A program made the translations under genes and the position numbers. Shown in pieces: positions 28,066 through 37,687 of a stretch of DNA of 64,000 nucleotides. The notes under the pieces were generated by a model. It had not been told where the DNA came from. It was given only the letters and a program-made list of their open reading frames with translations, and made no database searches. Every line of letters starts with the position of its first letter. The stretch's first letter is position 1. This stretch comes from Methylophaga sp965655755 (GTDB lineage Bacteria; Pseudomonadota; Gammaproteobacteria; Nitrosococcales; Methylophagaceae), in the NCBI RefSeq assembly GCF_965655755.1, contig NZ_CBFHHW010000008.1:14670-78669 (forward strand), written 5' to 3'.

Positions 28066-28512
28066 TTATACGACGTCGAACTGAATGACTTGATCGCCGC
28101 TGCGTTTCTGTTCGTATGTGCTTACCACCGCAGCTAATGTGATGCCATCCAAATACACACGGATTTGATCACTCAGGCTCTGCCATAGTTCATGACTGAG
28201 ACATTTCTCATCACTATGACAGTTTTTTCGTCCTTCACATTGCGTGCTGTCAACTTTTTCATCTACAGCTGAGATGACATCCAAAACGGTAATATTCTCG
28301 GCAGTGCGACTGAGACGATAACCGCCACCAGGACCACGGGAACTGCTCACCAAACCTTGTTTACGCAAGCGGGCAAACAATTGCTCCAGATAAGACAGAG
28401 AAATACCTTGTCTTTCTGAGATATCAGCCAGTGTGATCGCACCAGAACCGTAGTTAAGGCTGAGGTCGAGCATGGCTGTTACCGCGTAGCGCCCTTTTGT
28501 GGTTAAACGCAT
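28066..28512 (-). CDS. iscR: Rrf2-family iron-sulfur regulator IscR
   Basis: The 148-residue winged-helix regulator begins MRLTTKGRYAVTAMLDL. The cluster ligands are present: three cysteines spaced six apart followed by His at +3 (CEGRKNC, KCLSH), the pattern of IscR rather than other Rrf2 proteins. It normally senses [2Fe-2S] supply and represses its own operon. It sits between cysE and the desulfurase gene. Confidence 0.94.
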   Translation of the reverse strand: MRLTTKGRYAVTAMLDLSLNYGSGAITLADISERQGISLSYLEQLFARLRKQGLVSSSRGPGGGYRLSRTAENITVLDVISAVDEKVDSTQCEGRKNCHSDEKCLSHELWQSLSDQIRVYLDGITLAAVVSTYEQKRSGDQVIQFDVV

Positions 28513-28565
28513 CAGTTAATCCGTAATAAATTCATCCTGTAATTTTACATGCCTGACTATTTTAG

Positions 28566-29354
28566 TCAACTTTTTGAATCATCACTTTCTTCTGATAGTT
28601 CACAGTCTTTAAGTTCAGGCATTTCAACACCTTCCGGTAGTTCACCACCCAGTCGCTGTATGGTCTGACACATGACATCAACGCGCTTATCCATCGCATG
28701 GATATGCTCAATCAAGCCATGAATGGCATTGGCTACCGGATCGACTGTTTTCCCTGATGTACCGTATGCATCAAAGCCCACTGACTGGGCCAGTTTTTGC
28801 TGTTGTTTTTGGTCTTCAGTAAGGTTGGTTTTTACGACTCTTCCCGGAATACCTACAACGGTTTCACCGCTGGCAACATCTTTGACCACCACCGCATTGG
28901 AACCGACACGGGCGCCATCATTCAACGTAATCGGACCTAAGACTTTAGCTCCGGCACCGACAACAATATCGTTTCCTAATGTCGGGTGGCGTTTCCCTTC
29001 TTTCCATGAGGTACCACCCAAAGTCACACCATGATATAGCGTGCAGTCATCACCTATTTCAGCTGTCTCACCAATTACAACACCCATGCCGTGGTCAATA
29101 AAGAAGCGTCTGCCAATCTTAGCACCTGGATGTATCTCGATACCCGTTACCCAACGGCCCAGGGTAGAAATAAACTTTGCCAGCCATTTGAGCTTTGAGC
29201 GCCATAACCAGTGATTTAGACGATGAAGCTGGATAGCGTGAACGCCTGGATACGTAGTCACAATCTCAAACACATTTCGTGCTGCAGGGTCCCGGTCAAA
29301 GACACAGTTAATATCTTCTTTGAAGCGTGCCCAGCGGCTTATGTTTTCACTCAT
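28566..29354 (-). CDS. cysE: serine O-acetyltransferase
   Basis: CysE makes O-acetylserine, the acceptor for sulfide in cysteine synthesis. The 262-residue protein has an N-terminal helical domain and a left-handed beta-helix with hexapeptide repeats (HPGAKIGRRFFIDHGMGVVIG, then GDDCTLYHGVTLGG). I chose the ATG at 29354 (MSENISRW), preceded by GAGGAG. It overlaps trmJ by 8 bp. Its place ahead of iscR links cysteine supply with its use by the desulfurase. Confidence 0.95.
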   Translation of the reverse strand: MSENISRWARFKEDINCVFDRDPAARNVFEIVTTYPGVHAIQLHRLNHWLWRSKLKWLAKFISTLGRWVTGIEIHPGAKIGRRFFIDHGMGVVIGETAEIGDDCTLYHGVTLGGTSWKEGKRHPTLGNDIVVGAGAKVLGPITLNDGARVGSNAVVVKDVASGETVVGIPGRVVKTNLTEDQKQQQKLAQSVGFDAYGTSGKTVDPVANAIHGLIEHIHAMDKRVDVMCQTIQRLGGELPEGVEMPELKDCELSEESDDSKS

Positions 29355-30084
29355 TGTTGCTCCTCGCTTTGGTTTCAGCGGCGCGCAAAATGCCATGCAT
29401 AATGTGCAGTTCGTTTTTATCCATATCTGTGCGGTTGAACAGACGCTTGATACGACGCATCAGATTACGCGGGTTATCAGGATCCAGAAAACCGATGGTC
29501 GTCAGAGAACGTTCGAAATGCTCATAAAGGTGAGCCAAATCATCATTGGTAATGGCCTCACGTTCTTCACCCACCCGGCCGAAATTAATTTGAGGCTGAA
29601 AGCTCATTTTCAATTCATACGCCAAAACCTGAACGGCTGCAGCCAAGTTAAGTGAGCTATAGTCAGGGTTCGCCGGGATATTGACCAGGTACTGACATCG
29701 ATCCAATTCTTCATTGGACAAACCTGAATGTTCTCTTCCGAACACAATAGCAATATGAGTGTTGTCATCGAACTTTTCAAGTTGTTCTACGGTTTCACGA
29801 GGGTTCATTACCGGTACATGAAGATGACGTAAACGTGCACTCATTGCAAAGGCGTAATGACACCCGACCAAGGCAGAATCGAGACTGTCATGGACTTGGG
29901 CCTTATGCAGAATATCATCGGCCCCGGAGGCACGAGCAGTCGCCTCTGCACTCGGATAAATCTTCGGCGAAACCAAATGCAGGTTTGATAATCCCATCGT
30001 TTTCATAGCCCGGGCAGCCGCACCGATATTACCGGGATGCGTCGTCCCGACAAGCACGAAGCGAATATTATCCAGTGATGTCAT
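29347..30084 (-). CDS. trmJ: tRNA (cytidine/uridine-2'-O-)-methyltransferase TrmJ
   Basis: TrmJ is a SPOUT-class enzyme that methylates ribose 32 of several tRNAs. The 245-residue protein begins with the family signature VGTTHPGNIGAAARAMKTMGL, and the knot region reads IVFGREHSGLSNEEL then NIPANPDYSSLNLAAAVQ. I chose the ATG at 30084 (MTSLDNIRF), with AAGGA upstream. It overlaps queA by 17 bp and cysE by 8 bp. Confidence 0.94.
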   Translation of the reverse strand: MTSLDNIRFVLVGTTHPGNIGAAARAMKTMGLSNLHLVSPKIYPSAEATARASGADDILHKAQVHDSLDSALVGCHYAFAMSARLRHLHVPVMNPRETVEQLEKFDDNTHIAIVFGREHSGLSNEELDRCQYLVNIPANPDYSSLNLAAAVQVLAYELKMSFQPQINFGRVGEEREAITNDDLAHLYEHFERSLTTIGFLDPDNPRNLMRRIKRLFNRTDMDKNELHIMHGILRAAETKARSNNE

Positions 30085-31111
30085 CAATTTTCCTTGTAAT
30101 AAACATGGCGTCGCCATAGCTAAAAAAGCGATATCGCTGCGCAACAGCGTGCTGATAAGCGTTCAGTATATGTGCTCTGCCAGCAAAGGCTGATACCAGC
30201 ATTAATAAGGTTGATTCTGACAGGTGAAAATTTGTCACCATCGCATCAACACTTTTAAATGTATAACCGGGATAGATAAAGATATCCGTTTCGCCCTCAA
30301 ATGGTTTGATTTCGCCCGATTGTGAAGCGGATTCCAATGCTCTAACACTGGTCGTGCCAACAGCAATAACTCGGCCACCACGCTCACGAGCGGCTTTTAC
30401 TTGTTGACAGACCTTTTCTGTCACTTCAATGATTTCGCTGTGCATTTGATGTGAACGAATATCATCCACTCTGACAGGTTGAAAGGTACCAGCCCCGACA
30501 TGCAACGTCAGCTCGGCGGTTTCAATTCCCATCGCGCTAATTTCGGCTAATAAAGACGCGTCAAAATGAAGTCCTGCCGTAGGTGCTGCAACAGCACCAC
30601 GGTGCTTTGCATAGACCGTTTGGTAACGATCCCGATCGGCTTTGTCCACATCACGTTCGATATAAGGTGGAAGTGGCATACGCCCAAAGGATTCCAGTGT
30701 TTCAACGACCGAATCTGTATTCAAAAAGCGTAACTCAAACAACGCGTCATGACGATTGACGACTTCAGCCTCTAAGGTATTCTCAAGAAACAATCGTCTG
30801 CCCCTGCCAGGTGATTTGCTACTTTTGACGTGTGCTAAAACACGTTCATGGTCCAACACCCGCTCAACTAATACCTCAACTTTACCGCCTGTTTCTTTTT
30901 GTCCTAACAATCGAGCTGGTATCACCTTGGTATTATTGAAGACCAATAGATCTTTCTCATCAAGTTGATCTAGCAAGTCGGTAAACCCAAGGTCTTGAAG
31001 GTCACCGTTGTTCCCATTTAGGGCGAGAAGCCGGCTGGCAGTTCGATCGGTTGATGGATATTGGGCGATCAGCTCATCAGGCAGATCAAATCGGAAGTCG
31101 CTTGTTTTCAT
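30068..31111 (-). CDS. queA: S-adenosylmethionine:tRNA ribosyltransferase-isomerase
   Basis: QueA builds epoxyqueuosine on tRNA from the ribosyl part of S-adenosylmethionine. The 347-residue protein opens FRFDLPDELIAQYP and has PTAGLHF, LHVGAGTFQPVR and TNFHLSESTLLMLVSAFAG, all family hallmarks. It leads a minus-strand run queA-trmJ-cysE-iscR-desulfurase-iscA. Its start at 31111 faces away from the tRNA-Leu gene. Confidence 0.96.
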   Translation of the reverse strand: MKTSDFRFDLPDELIAQYPSTDRTASRLLALNGNNGDLQDLGFTDLLDQLDEKDLLVFNNTKVIPARLLGQKETGGKVEVLVERVLDHERVLAHVKSSKSPGRGRRLFLENTLEAEVVNRHDALFELRFLNTDSVVETLESFGRMPLPPYIERDVDKADRDRYQTVYAKHRGAVAAPTAGLHFDASLLAEISAMGIETAELTLHVGAGTFQPVRVDDIRSHQMHSEIIEVTEKVCQQVKAARERGGRVIAVGTTSVRALESASQSGEIKPFEGETDIFIYPGYTFKSVDAMVTNFHLSESTLLMLVSAFAGRAHILNAYQHAVAQRYRFFSYGDAMFITRKIDDITG

Positions 31112-31270
31112 CGGGCTCTGCTCATTTTCATGAGCGCGATCATAGCAAAATGTCCGTCTACAGAGCAGCGTTTTCGCAGTAAAGCTTTTGAATCAAGGAG
31201 GTTGAATCCGTGAATCTGACAAATAATCAGTCGCTTAGGGCTAAATACTCAACATTAATCAGATTGAGGC

Positions 31271-31299
31271 TTCCAATCAGCATGTGGGGACGTTATAAT
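31271..31299 (+). promoter_or_regulatory. promoter of tRNA-Leu
   Basis: A perfect -10 box TATAAT lies at 31294-31299, 15 bp ahead of the mature tRNA. A weak -35 (TTCCAA, 31271-31276) lies 17 bp upstream of it. No discriminator-type GC block is obvious. Confidence 0.6.
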
Positions 31300-31314
31300 T
31301 TCGCTCTTAAGGTT

Positions 31315-31399
31315 GCCGGGGTGGCGGAACTGGTAGACGCGCCGGATTCAAAATCCGGTTTCTTCGGAAGTGCGAGTTCGATTCTCGCCCTCGGTACCA
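31315..31399 (+). tRNA. tRNA-Leu (anticodon CAA)
   Basis: The 85-base gene has a 7-bp acceptor stem (GCCGGGG with CCTCGGT, two G-T pairs), a D arm with GGTAGACGC, the anticodon arm CCGGA-TTCAAAA-TCCGG giving CAA, a long variable arm typical of class II leucine tRNAs, the T loop GTTCGATTC and encoded CCA. Confidence 0.96.
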
Positions 31400-31959
31400 A
31401 CCTTATCTCAGATCAAAACATCTCCCTTATTTTCAATAATCTTAACTCGAAATCACGCGATTTTGGTAAACAACAATCATCGTGGGTATTCTCAGGAAAT
31501 CCAGTTCGGATTGCGCTCCGCTGTCACACCTTCAGCTTTTTTTAAAACACCAGTCTCAAGGAAAACTCGTCATCTTCGAGAATTCCTTAATTGGCTCTCA
31601 ANNNNNNNNNNNNNNNNNNNNNNNNNNNNNNNNNNNNNNNNNNNNNNNNNNNNNNNNNNNNNNNNNNNNNNNNNNNNNNNNNNNNNNNNNNNNNNNNNNN
31701 NTTTTTCACAGATTTCATAATCAATAAGAGCAATCTTGTTCTCGAAGTATGAGTTCATTTTATTCATACAAGCATTAAATGGGGAGTGACTTGAAAATTT
31801 CCGGAATGCCATTAGAAGTAATTGCCGCTATCATGGGGTCATTAAAGCAACATTTCAGTCCAAAAATACCACGACAGGCGCTTGTTCTCTGCCACGATTG
31901 TGCTTTTAGCAACAACTAACAAAATTTCCTGTCACAGATTCTTCTATGGGGGAAAAGCA
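31400..31959. other. gene-poor stretch holding a 100-base sequence gap
   Basis: No supportable gene is seen on either side of the N run. Left of it lies an imperfect inverted repeat (31558-31588, AAGGAA ... CTCG/CGAG ... TTCCTT). Right of it a minus-strand frame of 37 codons (31812 to the gap) could be the start of a truncated gene, but has no recognised motif. Breaks beside tRNA genes often mark repeats or insertions; this is only a possibility. Confidence 0.5.
31602..31701. other. assembly gap (100 N)
   Basis: A run of exactly 100 N. The two flanks share no sequence, so this looks like a true gap of unknown length, in contrast to the one at 46452-46551. Confidence 0.99.
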
Positions 31960-32268
31960 ATGAAATACATCTTTATGGTTCACATCCAGAAAGGACATAA
32001 AGCGGAGGAATACGCGGATGCCTGGGTTCGCGCCAGCGAGATTATCCAGCAAGCCCCCGGAGCGAGAGGGACTGAGTTGCACCGGAAGATGGACGACCCG
32101 AATGTGTTGATTGCCATTGCACATTGGGATAGTAAGGCAGATCGGGATGCTATGGAAGCTCAGCATAATTCCGACGTTGCTCGCATCATTCGCAGTGCTG
32201 CACCATTTTGCGACATCACACCACTCGGGGAATTCGAGGATCCGGAGTGGGTGGTGATGCCTCGCTGA
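31960..32268 (+). CDS. antibiotic biosynthesis monooxygenase (ABM) domain protein
   Basis: The 102-residue protein has the small ferredoxin-like fold pattern of the ABM family: a first strand (KYIFMVHIQKGH), an amphipathic helix and the HWDSKADRDAMEAQHNS segment. Family members range from quinone-forming monooxygenases to heme-degrading enzymes and proteins of unknown role. I chose the ATG at 31960, preceded by GGGGGAA. It stands alone in gene-poor DNA; its substrate cannot be predicted. Confidence 0.78.
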   Translation: MKYIFMVHIQKGHKAEEYADAWVRASEIIQQAPGARGTELHRKMDDPNVLIAIAHWDSKADRDAMEAQHNSDVARIIRSAAPFCDITPLGEFEDPEWVVMPR

Positions 32269-32593
32269 TCGTCTTCAGCCTATCTATCATGATCTGGAGT
32301 TTGAATATCTCAGATTATGATTGACTTGCATGCTATTAAAACTTAATTGCTTTGGTTGCCTCTAGACGAGGAAGTCCAACTTCAAAACTCTTATGCAACA
32401 GTTTGATTCAGTCTTATATGCCTTACCTATAGCTCCAACCACGACAATACTGAAACTTCATTTTATCGGGTTAGAAAAGCACTTATTAAGTACATTTCCA
32501 GTCTTGGGTAAAAACGATATCTGCTTTTAACAGACAATAAAACCGAGTAAGCTCAATCAATGAAGCGTTAACACCTATGCATGGGAGTCTGCG
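32269..32593. other. 325-bp intergenic stretch
   Basis: I see no gene, terminator or strong repeat here. The DNA is AT-rich and must hold the promoter for the DUF2789/fumC pair, but no clear -35/-10 pair stands out. Confidence 0.5.
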
Positions 32594-32824
32594 ATGGAAT
32601 CGAACTTTCACTCACTGGAAAATCTTTTTCTGCAATTAGGCTTGGATAATAGTTCTAAGGCTATTGATAACTTCATTCTGCAGCACAAACTTAGTCACGA
32701 TCAGTCATTAGAAGATGCTGACTTCTGGACGCCAGCCCAATCAGCATTTATTCAGGACTGTCTGAGTGAGGATTCAGACTGGGCTGCGGTAGTGGACCAA
32801 CTGAACGCCATGTTGCATGAGTAA
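32594..32824 (+). CDS. DUF2789 family protein
   Basis: This 76-residue acidic protein matches the DUF2789 pattern: HSLENLFLQLGL at the start, then DADFWTPAQSAFI and DSDWAAVVDQLNAML. The family has no known function. Its stop overlaps the fumC start (ATGAGTAA), so the two are translationally coupled. Confidence 0.82.
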   Translation: MESNFHSLENLFLQLGLDNSSKAIDNFILQHKLSHDQSLEDADFWTPAQSAFIQDCLSEDSDWAAVVDQLNAMLHE

Positions 32825-34181
32825 CCCACCTGACGATAAACAAAATCAATGTTTGTGGGGTGAACAGACCTCTTCTGCACTAGCCCACTTCAATATTGGT
32901 AGAGAATCCCTGCCACCTGAATTCATTCATGCCTATGGCATGGTGAAGTATTGTGCTGCTGCAGTTAATAAAGAACAAAGCTTAATACCGTCCGATATTG
33001 CTGAGGCGATCATGATGGCTGCGCAGACAGTGATTAACGGCCAGTTGGATCATCATTTTCCCTTATCTGTGTGGCAATCCGGTTCCGGCACACAGACCAA
33101 TATGAATCTAAATGAAGTGCTTGCCGCTGTTGCCAACACCAGACTCGATGCTTATCAAGCTGTTCATCCCAATGATCACTGTAATCGCAGTCAATCAACT
33201 AATGACAGTTTTCCAACGGCTTTGCATATTGCCTGTAGTCTTCTCCTTTACAGAGAATTATTGCCCGCTCTTGAAAAGCTGGAGCAAAGCTTCTCTTTGA
33301 AAGCGAAACAGTGGCAGTCACTGATAAAAAGTGGCAGAACTCACCTACAGGATGCTACGCCTATCACACTCGGTCAGGAGTTCTCCGCTTATGCCTTCCA
33401 AATAAAACAAGCCATCACGCAATTGAAACGACAATTGCCTGTATTGTCAGAACTTACAATGGGAGGCACCGCAGTCGGCACCGGAGTCAATTCAGTGTCG
33501 GGTTTTAGCGCTGCCTTTTGCGACAAACTCAACGAGATCACGAGTATGTCTTTCTCCCCCACTGATAATTGTTTTGCCGGACAGGCGGCACATGATGCCA
33601 TAGTCCAGTTATCAGGATGCCTGAATACCCTTGCGGTGAGTCTGAACAAAGTTGCCAGTGATTTGCGTCTACTCTCGTCGGGACCTCGCTGTGGTTTAAA
33701 TGAAATCAGTCTGCCAGCGAATGAGCCCGGCTCATCCATCATGCCGGGAAAAATAAATCCATCGCAATGTGAAATGCTTAATATGGTCTGCGCTCAGGTG
33801 ATGGGAAATCACACAACCATAACAGTGGCAGGGGCGCAGGGTCAGCTACAACTCAACACCTTTAAACCAGTCATCGCATTAAACATATTGCAGTCTCTTC
33901 GCTTATTATCGGATGCAGTTGTCAGCTTTGAAAAATTCTGTGTGCAGGGTATTCAGGCCAATGTAAAACAACTTGACGCGATGATGGATAAAAGCCTGAT
34001 GTTGGTGACCGTATTAACGCCACATATCGGCTATGACAAAGCAAGCACGATCGTCAAAGCAGCCTCTGAAAATGACGCTACATTACGTGAAGAAATCCTT
34101 CATTCAGGTCTTATGACAGAGCAGGAATTTGATCAACTGATCCGTCCTGAACTCATGTTATCGCCTAAACCCATTGCCTGA
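32817..34181 (+). CDS. fumC: class II fumarate hydratase
   Basis: FumC hydrates fumarate to malate in the citric acid cycle without an iron-sulfur cluster. The 454-residue protein has the signature loop GSSIMPGKINP (about residue 309), SGSGTQTNMN and GRTHLQDATP, all active-site segments of the fumarase/aspartase superfamily. It is a little shorter than E. coli FumC (467). It converges on the slipin gene with no space between stops. Confidence 0.94.
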   Translation: MSNPPDDKQNQCLWGEQTSSALAHFNIGRESLPPEFIHAYGMVKYCAAAVNKEQSLIPSDIAEAIMMAAQTVINGQLDHHFPLSVWQSGSGTQTNMNLNEVLAAVANTRLDAYQAVHPNDHCNRSQSTNDSFPTALHIACSLLLYRELLPALEKLEQSFSLKAKQWQSLIKSGRTHLQDATPITLGQEFSAYAFQIKQAITQLKRQLPVLSELTMGGTAVGTGVNSVSGFSAAFCDKLNEITSMSFSPTDNCFAGQAAHDAIVQLSGCLNTLAVSLNKVASDLRLLSSGPRCGLNEISLPANEPGSSIMPGKINPSQCEMLNMVCAQVMGNHTTITVAGAQGQLQLNTFKPVIALNILQSLRLLSDAVVSFEKFCVQGIQANVKQLDAMMDKSLMLVTVLTPHIGYDKASTIVKAASENDATLREEILHSGLMTEQEFDQLIRPELMLSPKPIA

Positions 34182-34943
34182 TTATTTTTTATCGGCCACG
34201 TTCACATTCTTAAGCGCCTCCAGAATTTCAATCGGCAAGGGAAAGACGATCGTAGAGGATTTATCCCCTGCTATTTCAGTTAAGGTCTGAAGATAACGAA
34301 GCTGCAATGCCTGAGATTGTTTTGATAATATCTCGGCCGCTGCCAATAATTTTTCAGAGGCCTGTAATTCACCCTCAGCATGAATCACCTTGGCCCGACG
34401 ATTACGTTCGGCTTCAGCCTGCTTGGCAATCGCCCGAATCATGCTCTCATCCAGATCAATGTGTTTGATTTCTACATTAGCAACCTTGATTCCCCACGCA
34501 TCGGTTTGTGAATCAAGAATTGATTGAATATCATCATTCAGCTTATCCCGCTCAGACAGCATTTCATCCAATTCGTGTTGCCCCAACACTGAACGTAACG
34601 TTGTCTGAGCCAGCTGGCTGGTTGCATCGTAATATTGTTCAACTTGAATAATCGCTTTTTCTGGATCAATAACCCGAAAGTAAACCACAGCATTCACATG
34701 CACGGACACATTGTCCTGAGAAATGACATCCTGTGTAGGTACATCCATCACGATGGTTCTTAAATCCACACGAACCATCTGCTGAATAAACGGAATGATG
34801 AGAATAAAGCCTGGCCCTTTAATTTTATAAAATCGGCCCAGCAGGAAAACAACCCCTCGCTCATATTCACGTAAAATTCTGACTGCACTGAAAACCAATA
34901 CCAGTAAAGCAATCAATACCACAGCAAAAAATTGTAATGTCAT
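34182..34943 (-). CDS. slipin (SPFH/stomatin family)
   Basis: The 253-residue protein has one N-terminal membrane hairpin (about residues 4-20), then the SPFH domain (EYERGVVFLLGRFYKIKGPG) and a coiled-coil region rich in Ala and Glu (KQAEAERNRRAKVIHAEGE). Slipins form membrane assemblies and are nearly always paired with NfeD proteases. It overlaps nfeD by 4 bp, in keeping with that. Confidence 0.92.
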   Translation of the reverse strand: MTLQFFAVVLIALLVLVFSAVRILREYERGVVFLLGRFYKIKGPGFILIIPFIQQMVRVDLRTIVMDVPTQDVISQDNVSVHVNAVVYFRVIDPEKAIIQVEQYYDATSQLAQTTLRSVLGQHELDEMLSERDKLNDDIQSILDSQTDAWGIKVANVEIKHIDLDESMIRAIAKQAEAERNRRAKVIHAEGELQASEKLLAAAEILSKQSQALQLRYLQTLTEIAGDKSSTIVFPLPIEILEALKNVNVADKK

Positions 34944-36316
34944 GATTTATGCTCCTCTTGCGCAACCGGTCTGATGTTCAATATCAGACCATCTATTCCA
35001 AGCACTTGAGCGCGCTGACCTTTTTTCAGGGATTGCTGACTACGCGCAGTCCACTGCTCACCATGAACGTGTACTTTCCCCTGTTCACTAAAATCTTCGC
35101 TGGCTATGCATATCGCCCCTATCATTTGCTCCTGCCCCGAGACCACCTGATTTTTTCTGTTTCGTAAAACCATGCCCAAGGCCATTAAAAAGAAAGCAAC
35201 AGTTGATACGGTAAAGCCAGCAATTACTCCAAGATTTATCCCATATCCCGGTACATTGATATCAATTAACATCACAGATCCGGTAACAAAAGCGGCTACA
35301 CCGCCTAAACCAAGCACACCAAAACTCGGCTGAAAAGCTTCCGCTACCATCAATCCTATCCCCAGTAGCAATAAAGCTAATCCGGCGTAATTAATAGGTA
35401 GAATCTGGAATGAAAATAGAGCCAGTAGCAGACAGATGGACCCTACCGTGCCAGGTACTATAGAGCCGGGATTAGCAAACTCAAAAATTAACCCATAAAT
35501 GCCGATCATCATTAGAATATAGGCAATATTCGGGTTGGTGATAACGTCCAGGACTTTGTTTCGCCAATCAGGAAGAATCTCATTCAAGGTCAAGGCTTTT
35601 GTATTCAAAACACGCTCATCCCCTAAAACCGAGACAGTGAGGCCATCCAACTGCTGTAATAAATTACGCTGGTTTGTCGCAACAATATCTATCACTTTTT
35701 GCTCAAACGCTTCTTTCGCCGTGAGGCTGGCGGCTTGCCTGACGGCTTTCTCTGCCCACGCCTGATTTCGGTTGCGTAACTCTGCCAAACCTTTGATGTA
35801 GGCCACCGCATCATTCACCACTTTTCGCCGCATCGCATCGTCAGATTCAGCAGGTGAGGACTCTGATTGTTGTTCTGCACCTTTGTCTGTGGGTGATTTA
35901 TTATCAAAGGGTGAGAATCCAGGCTTTAACTGCACCGGCGTAGCAGCACCCAGATTGGTGGCGGGCGACATCGCGGCAACATGACTCGCATACAGAATAT
36001 AGGTTCCGGCACTGGCTGCTCTAGCGCCACTTGGCGTGACATAGGTAACGACGGGGATAGGTGAGGAGATAATTTGTTTAATCATGTCTCGCATTGAGCT
36101 ATCCAGCCCGCCCGGTGTATCAAGCCTGAGTAGAAATAAATTGGCATTAGCCTCAATGGCTTCATCCAAAGATCGTGAAAAATAATCAGCTTTAGCGGGA
36201 CTAATAATGCCTTCAATATCGATAATATAGGCCTGATCTGAATCTGCATAAGCTAGATGCACAGGGATAGTGCAAGCCCATATCAGGCTGAAGAGCAATA
36301 TAAGCGTATGCTTCAT
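34940..36316 (-). CDS. NfeD-type membrane serine protease (ClpP class)
   Basis: The 458-residue protein has a signal peptide, a ClpP-like protease domain with the serine in GARAASAGTYI (about residue 104) and a catalytic-lysine region (RRKVVNDAVAYI), then four membrane helices and a C-terminal OB-fold. NfeD proteases cleave the hydrophobic tail of stomatin-like partners, here the adjacent slipin. The length is typical of full-length NfeD1b. Confidence 0.9.
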   Translation of the reverse strand: MKHTLILLFSLIWACTIPVHLAYADSDQAYIIDIEGIISPAKADYFSRSLDEAIEANANLFLLRLDTPGGLDSSMRDMIKQIISSPIPVVTYVTPSGARAASAGTYILYASHVAAMSPATNLGAATPVQLKPGFSPFDNKSPTDKGAEQQSESSPAESDDAMRRKVVNDAVAYIKGLAELRNRNQAWAEKAVRQAASLTAKEAFEQKVIDIVATNQRNLLQQLDGLTVSVLGDERVLNTKALTLNEILPDWRNKVLDVITNPNIAYILMMIGIYGLIFEFANPGSIVPGTVGSICLLLALFSFQILPINYAGLALLLLGIGLMVAEAFQPSFGVLGLGGVAAFVTGSVMLIDINVPGYGINLGVIAGFTVSTVAFFLMALGMVLRNRKNQVVSGQEQMIGAICIASEDFSEQGKVHVHGEQWTARSQQSLKKGQRAQVLGIDGLILNIRPVAQEEHKS

Positions 36317-36360
36317 TTCCCGGCTCCTTTTCAGTACCGGTAGAAACCCTTTGTTATTTC

Positions 36361-37554
36361 TCAGCGAACTGAGCGATAAACATCGGGGCGACTACGTTTG
36401 CTCAAAACAATTTGCCAAAGTTGACCCTGACGCGCTTTAAAAAAACCCGCACAACAATGCAAATAGTACTTCCACATCCGATAAAATCGTTCATCATAAT
36501 GATGCGAAATATCGGGCCAGGCTGCATCAAAATTTTCCCACCAAGCCATTAATGTCAGGTAGTAATCATCACCAAAATTGTGCCAGTCTTCGATGATGAG
36601 TCGTTGATTCAATGCCGAACTTATTTGCTCTGCCGAGGGAATCTTGCCATTGCGGAAAATATACTTATCTATCCAGGGATCAACACGATGGATGGTTTTA
36701 TAAATACCGATGGTATGAAGCAGAAATAAACCAGAGTCTTTCAGTAAACGATTAACCGTATCAAAATAAACGGGGTAGTTTTTTTCTCCCACGTGCTCAA
36801 ACATACCGACAGAAACAACCTTATCAAACTGCCCCTCTAATTCACGGTAGTCAATCAACTGAATATCAACCGATAGTCCTGCACATCGCTCCTGAGCCAG
36901 TTTTTGCTGTTCTTTGGATATGGTGATGCCTACTACGTCAACCCCATAATTTTTAGCCGCATAATGCGCCAGGCCACCCCAGCCACAGCCGATTTCGAGA
37001 AGTCGCTCCCCGGGTTTGAGTTCAAGTTTCCGACAAATCATATCCAGCTTATTGATTTGAGCCTGATCCAGATTGTCGGCATGGTGCCAATAGCCACAGG
37101 AATAGCTCATTGTTGGATCGAGCATGGCTTCGAACACATCATTACCAATATCGTAATGCTGCTCTCCAACCTGAAAAGCGCGTTTGCTAGATTGCAGATT
37201 AAATAAACGTTGACGTAAGATTTGCATCAAAAGATGAAATCTCCCCCAGCCAACCAGTCTCTCCTCAATATCAACGCTCAAAAGGCGGTCAAACAAGAGA
37301 TCCAATCGCAAACAATCCCACAAGCCATCCATATAGCTTTCACCGAAACCTAGAGAACCTTTGCTGAGAATGTATTGATAAAACTCGGTTGAGTGAACCT
37401 GAATATCCCATGGCGCCTCGCCATTGAATTTTACGCCTGCCTGTTGAGCTAATTTAGCAAGCACGCCGGGAGGCTCTAACGCCGAGGGAGAAGCGCTTCC
37501 AGAGCCACCATAGGTATCATCCATCTTTTGTTGGTATTGACTAAATCTAGCCAT
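36361..37554 (-). CDS. cfa: cyclopropane-fatty-acyl-phospholipid synthase
   Basis: Cfa transfers a methylene group from S-adenosylmethionine to unsaturated acyl chains of membrane phospholipids. The 397-residue protein shows YDIGNDVFEAMLDPTMSYSCGYW, the SAM-binding LLEIGCGWGGLAHYAA and the active-site MFEHVGEKNY. It is the copy closest to classical Cfa in this window; two relatives lie at 40903-41940 and 43210-44475. It is separated from these by bfr, bfd and the regulator. Confidence 0.93.
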   Translation of the reverse strand: MARFSQYQQKMDDTYGGSGSASPSALEPPGVLAKLAQQAGVKFNGEAPWDIQVHSTEFYQYILSKGSLGFGESYMDGLWDCLRLDLLFDRLLSVDIEERLVGWGRFHLLMQILRQRLFNLQSSKRAFQVGEQHYDIGNDVFEAMLDPTMSYSCGYWHHADNLDQAQINKLDMICRKLELKPGERLLEIGCGWGGLAHYAAKNYGVDVVGITISKEQQKLAQERCAGLSVDIQLIDYRELEGQFDKVVSVGMFEHVGEKNYPVYFDTVNRLLKDSGLFLLHTIGIYKTIHRVDPWIDKYIFRNGKIPSAEQISSALNQRLIIEDWHNFGDDYYLTLMAWWENFDAAWPDISHHYDERFYRMWKYYLHCCAGFFKARQGQLWQIVLSKRSRPDVYRSVR

Positions 37555-37687
37555 GCTTTTTTCCCTTGTCTTAGAGAACAGCGTGAATAAATTAGATTGA
37601 CATGCCAGAATATGAAGCTACCTTGATACCGCTCTGATTACAATCGAAAGCTTCGATATTAGGGCTTTATTTAATTGATTTGTCAGT

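Noticed and set aside
31210..31545. 111-codon frame across tRNA-Leu
   Set aside because: It translates through the tRNA gene, which is clearly an RNA.
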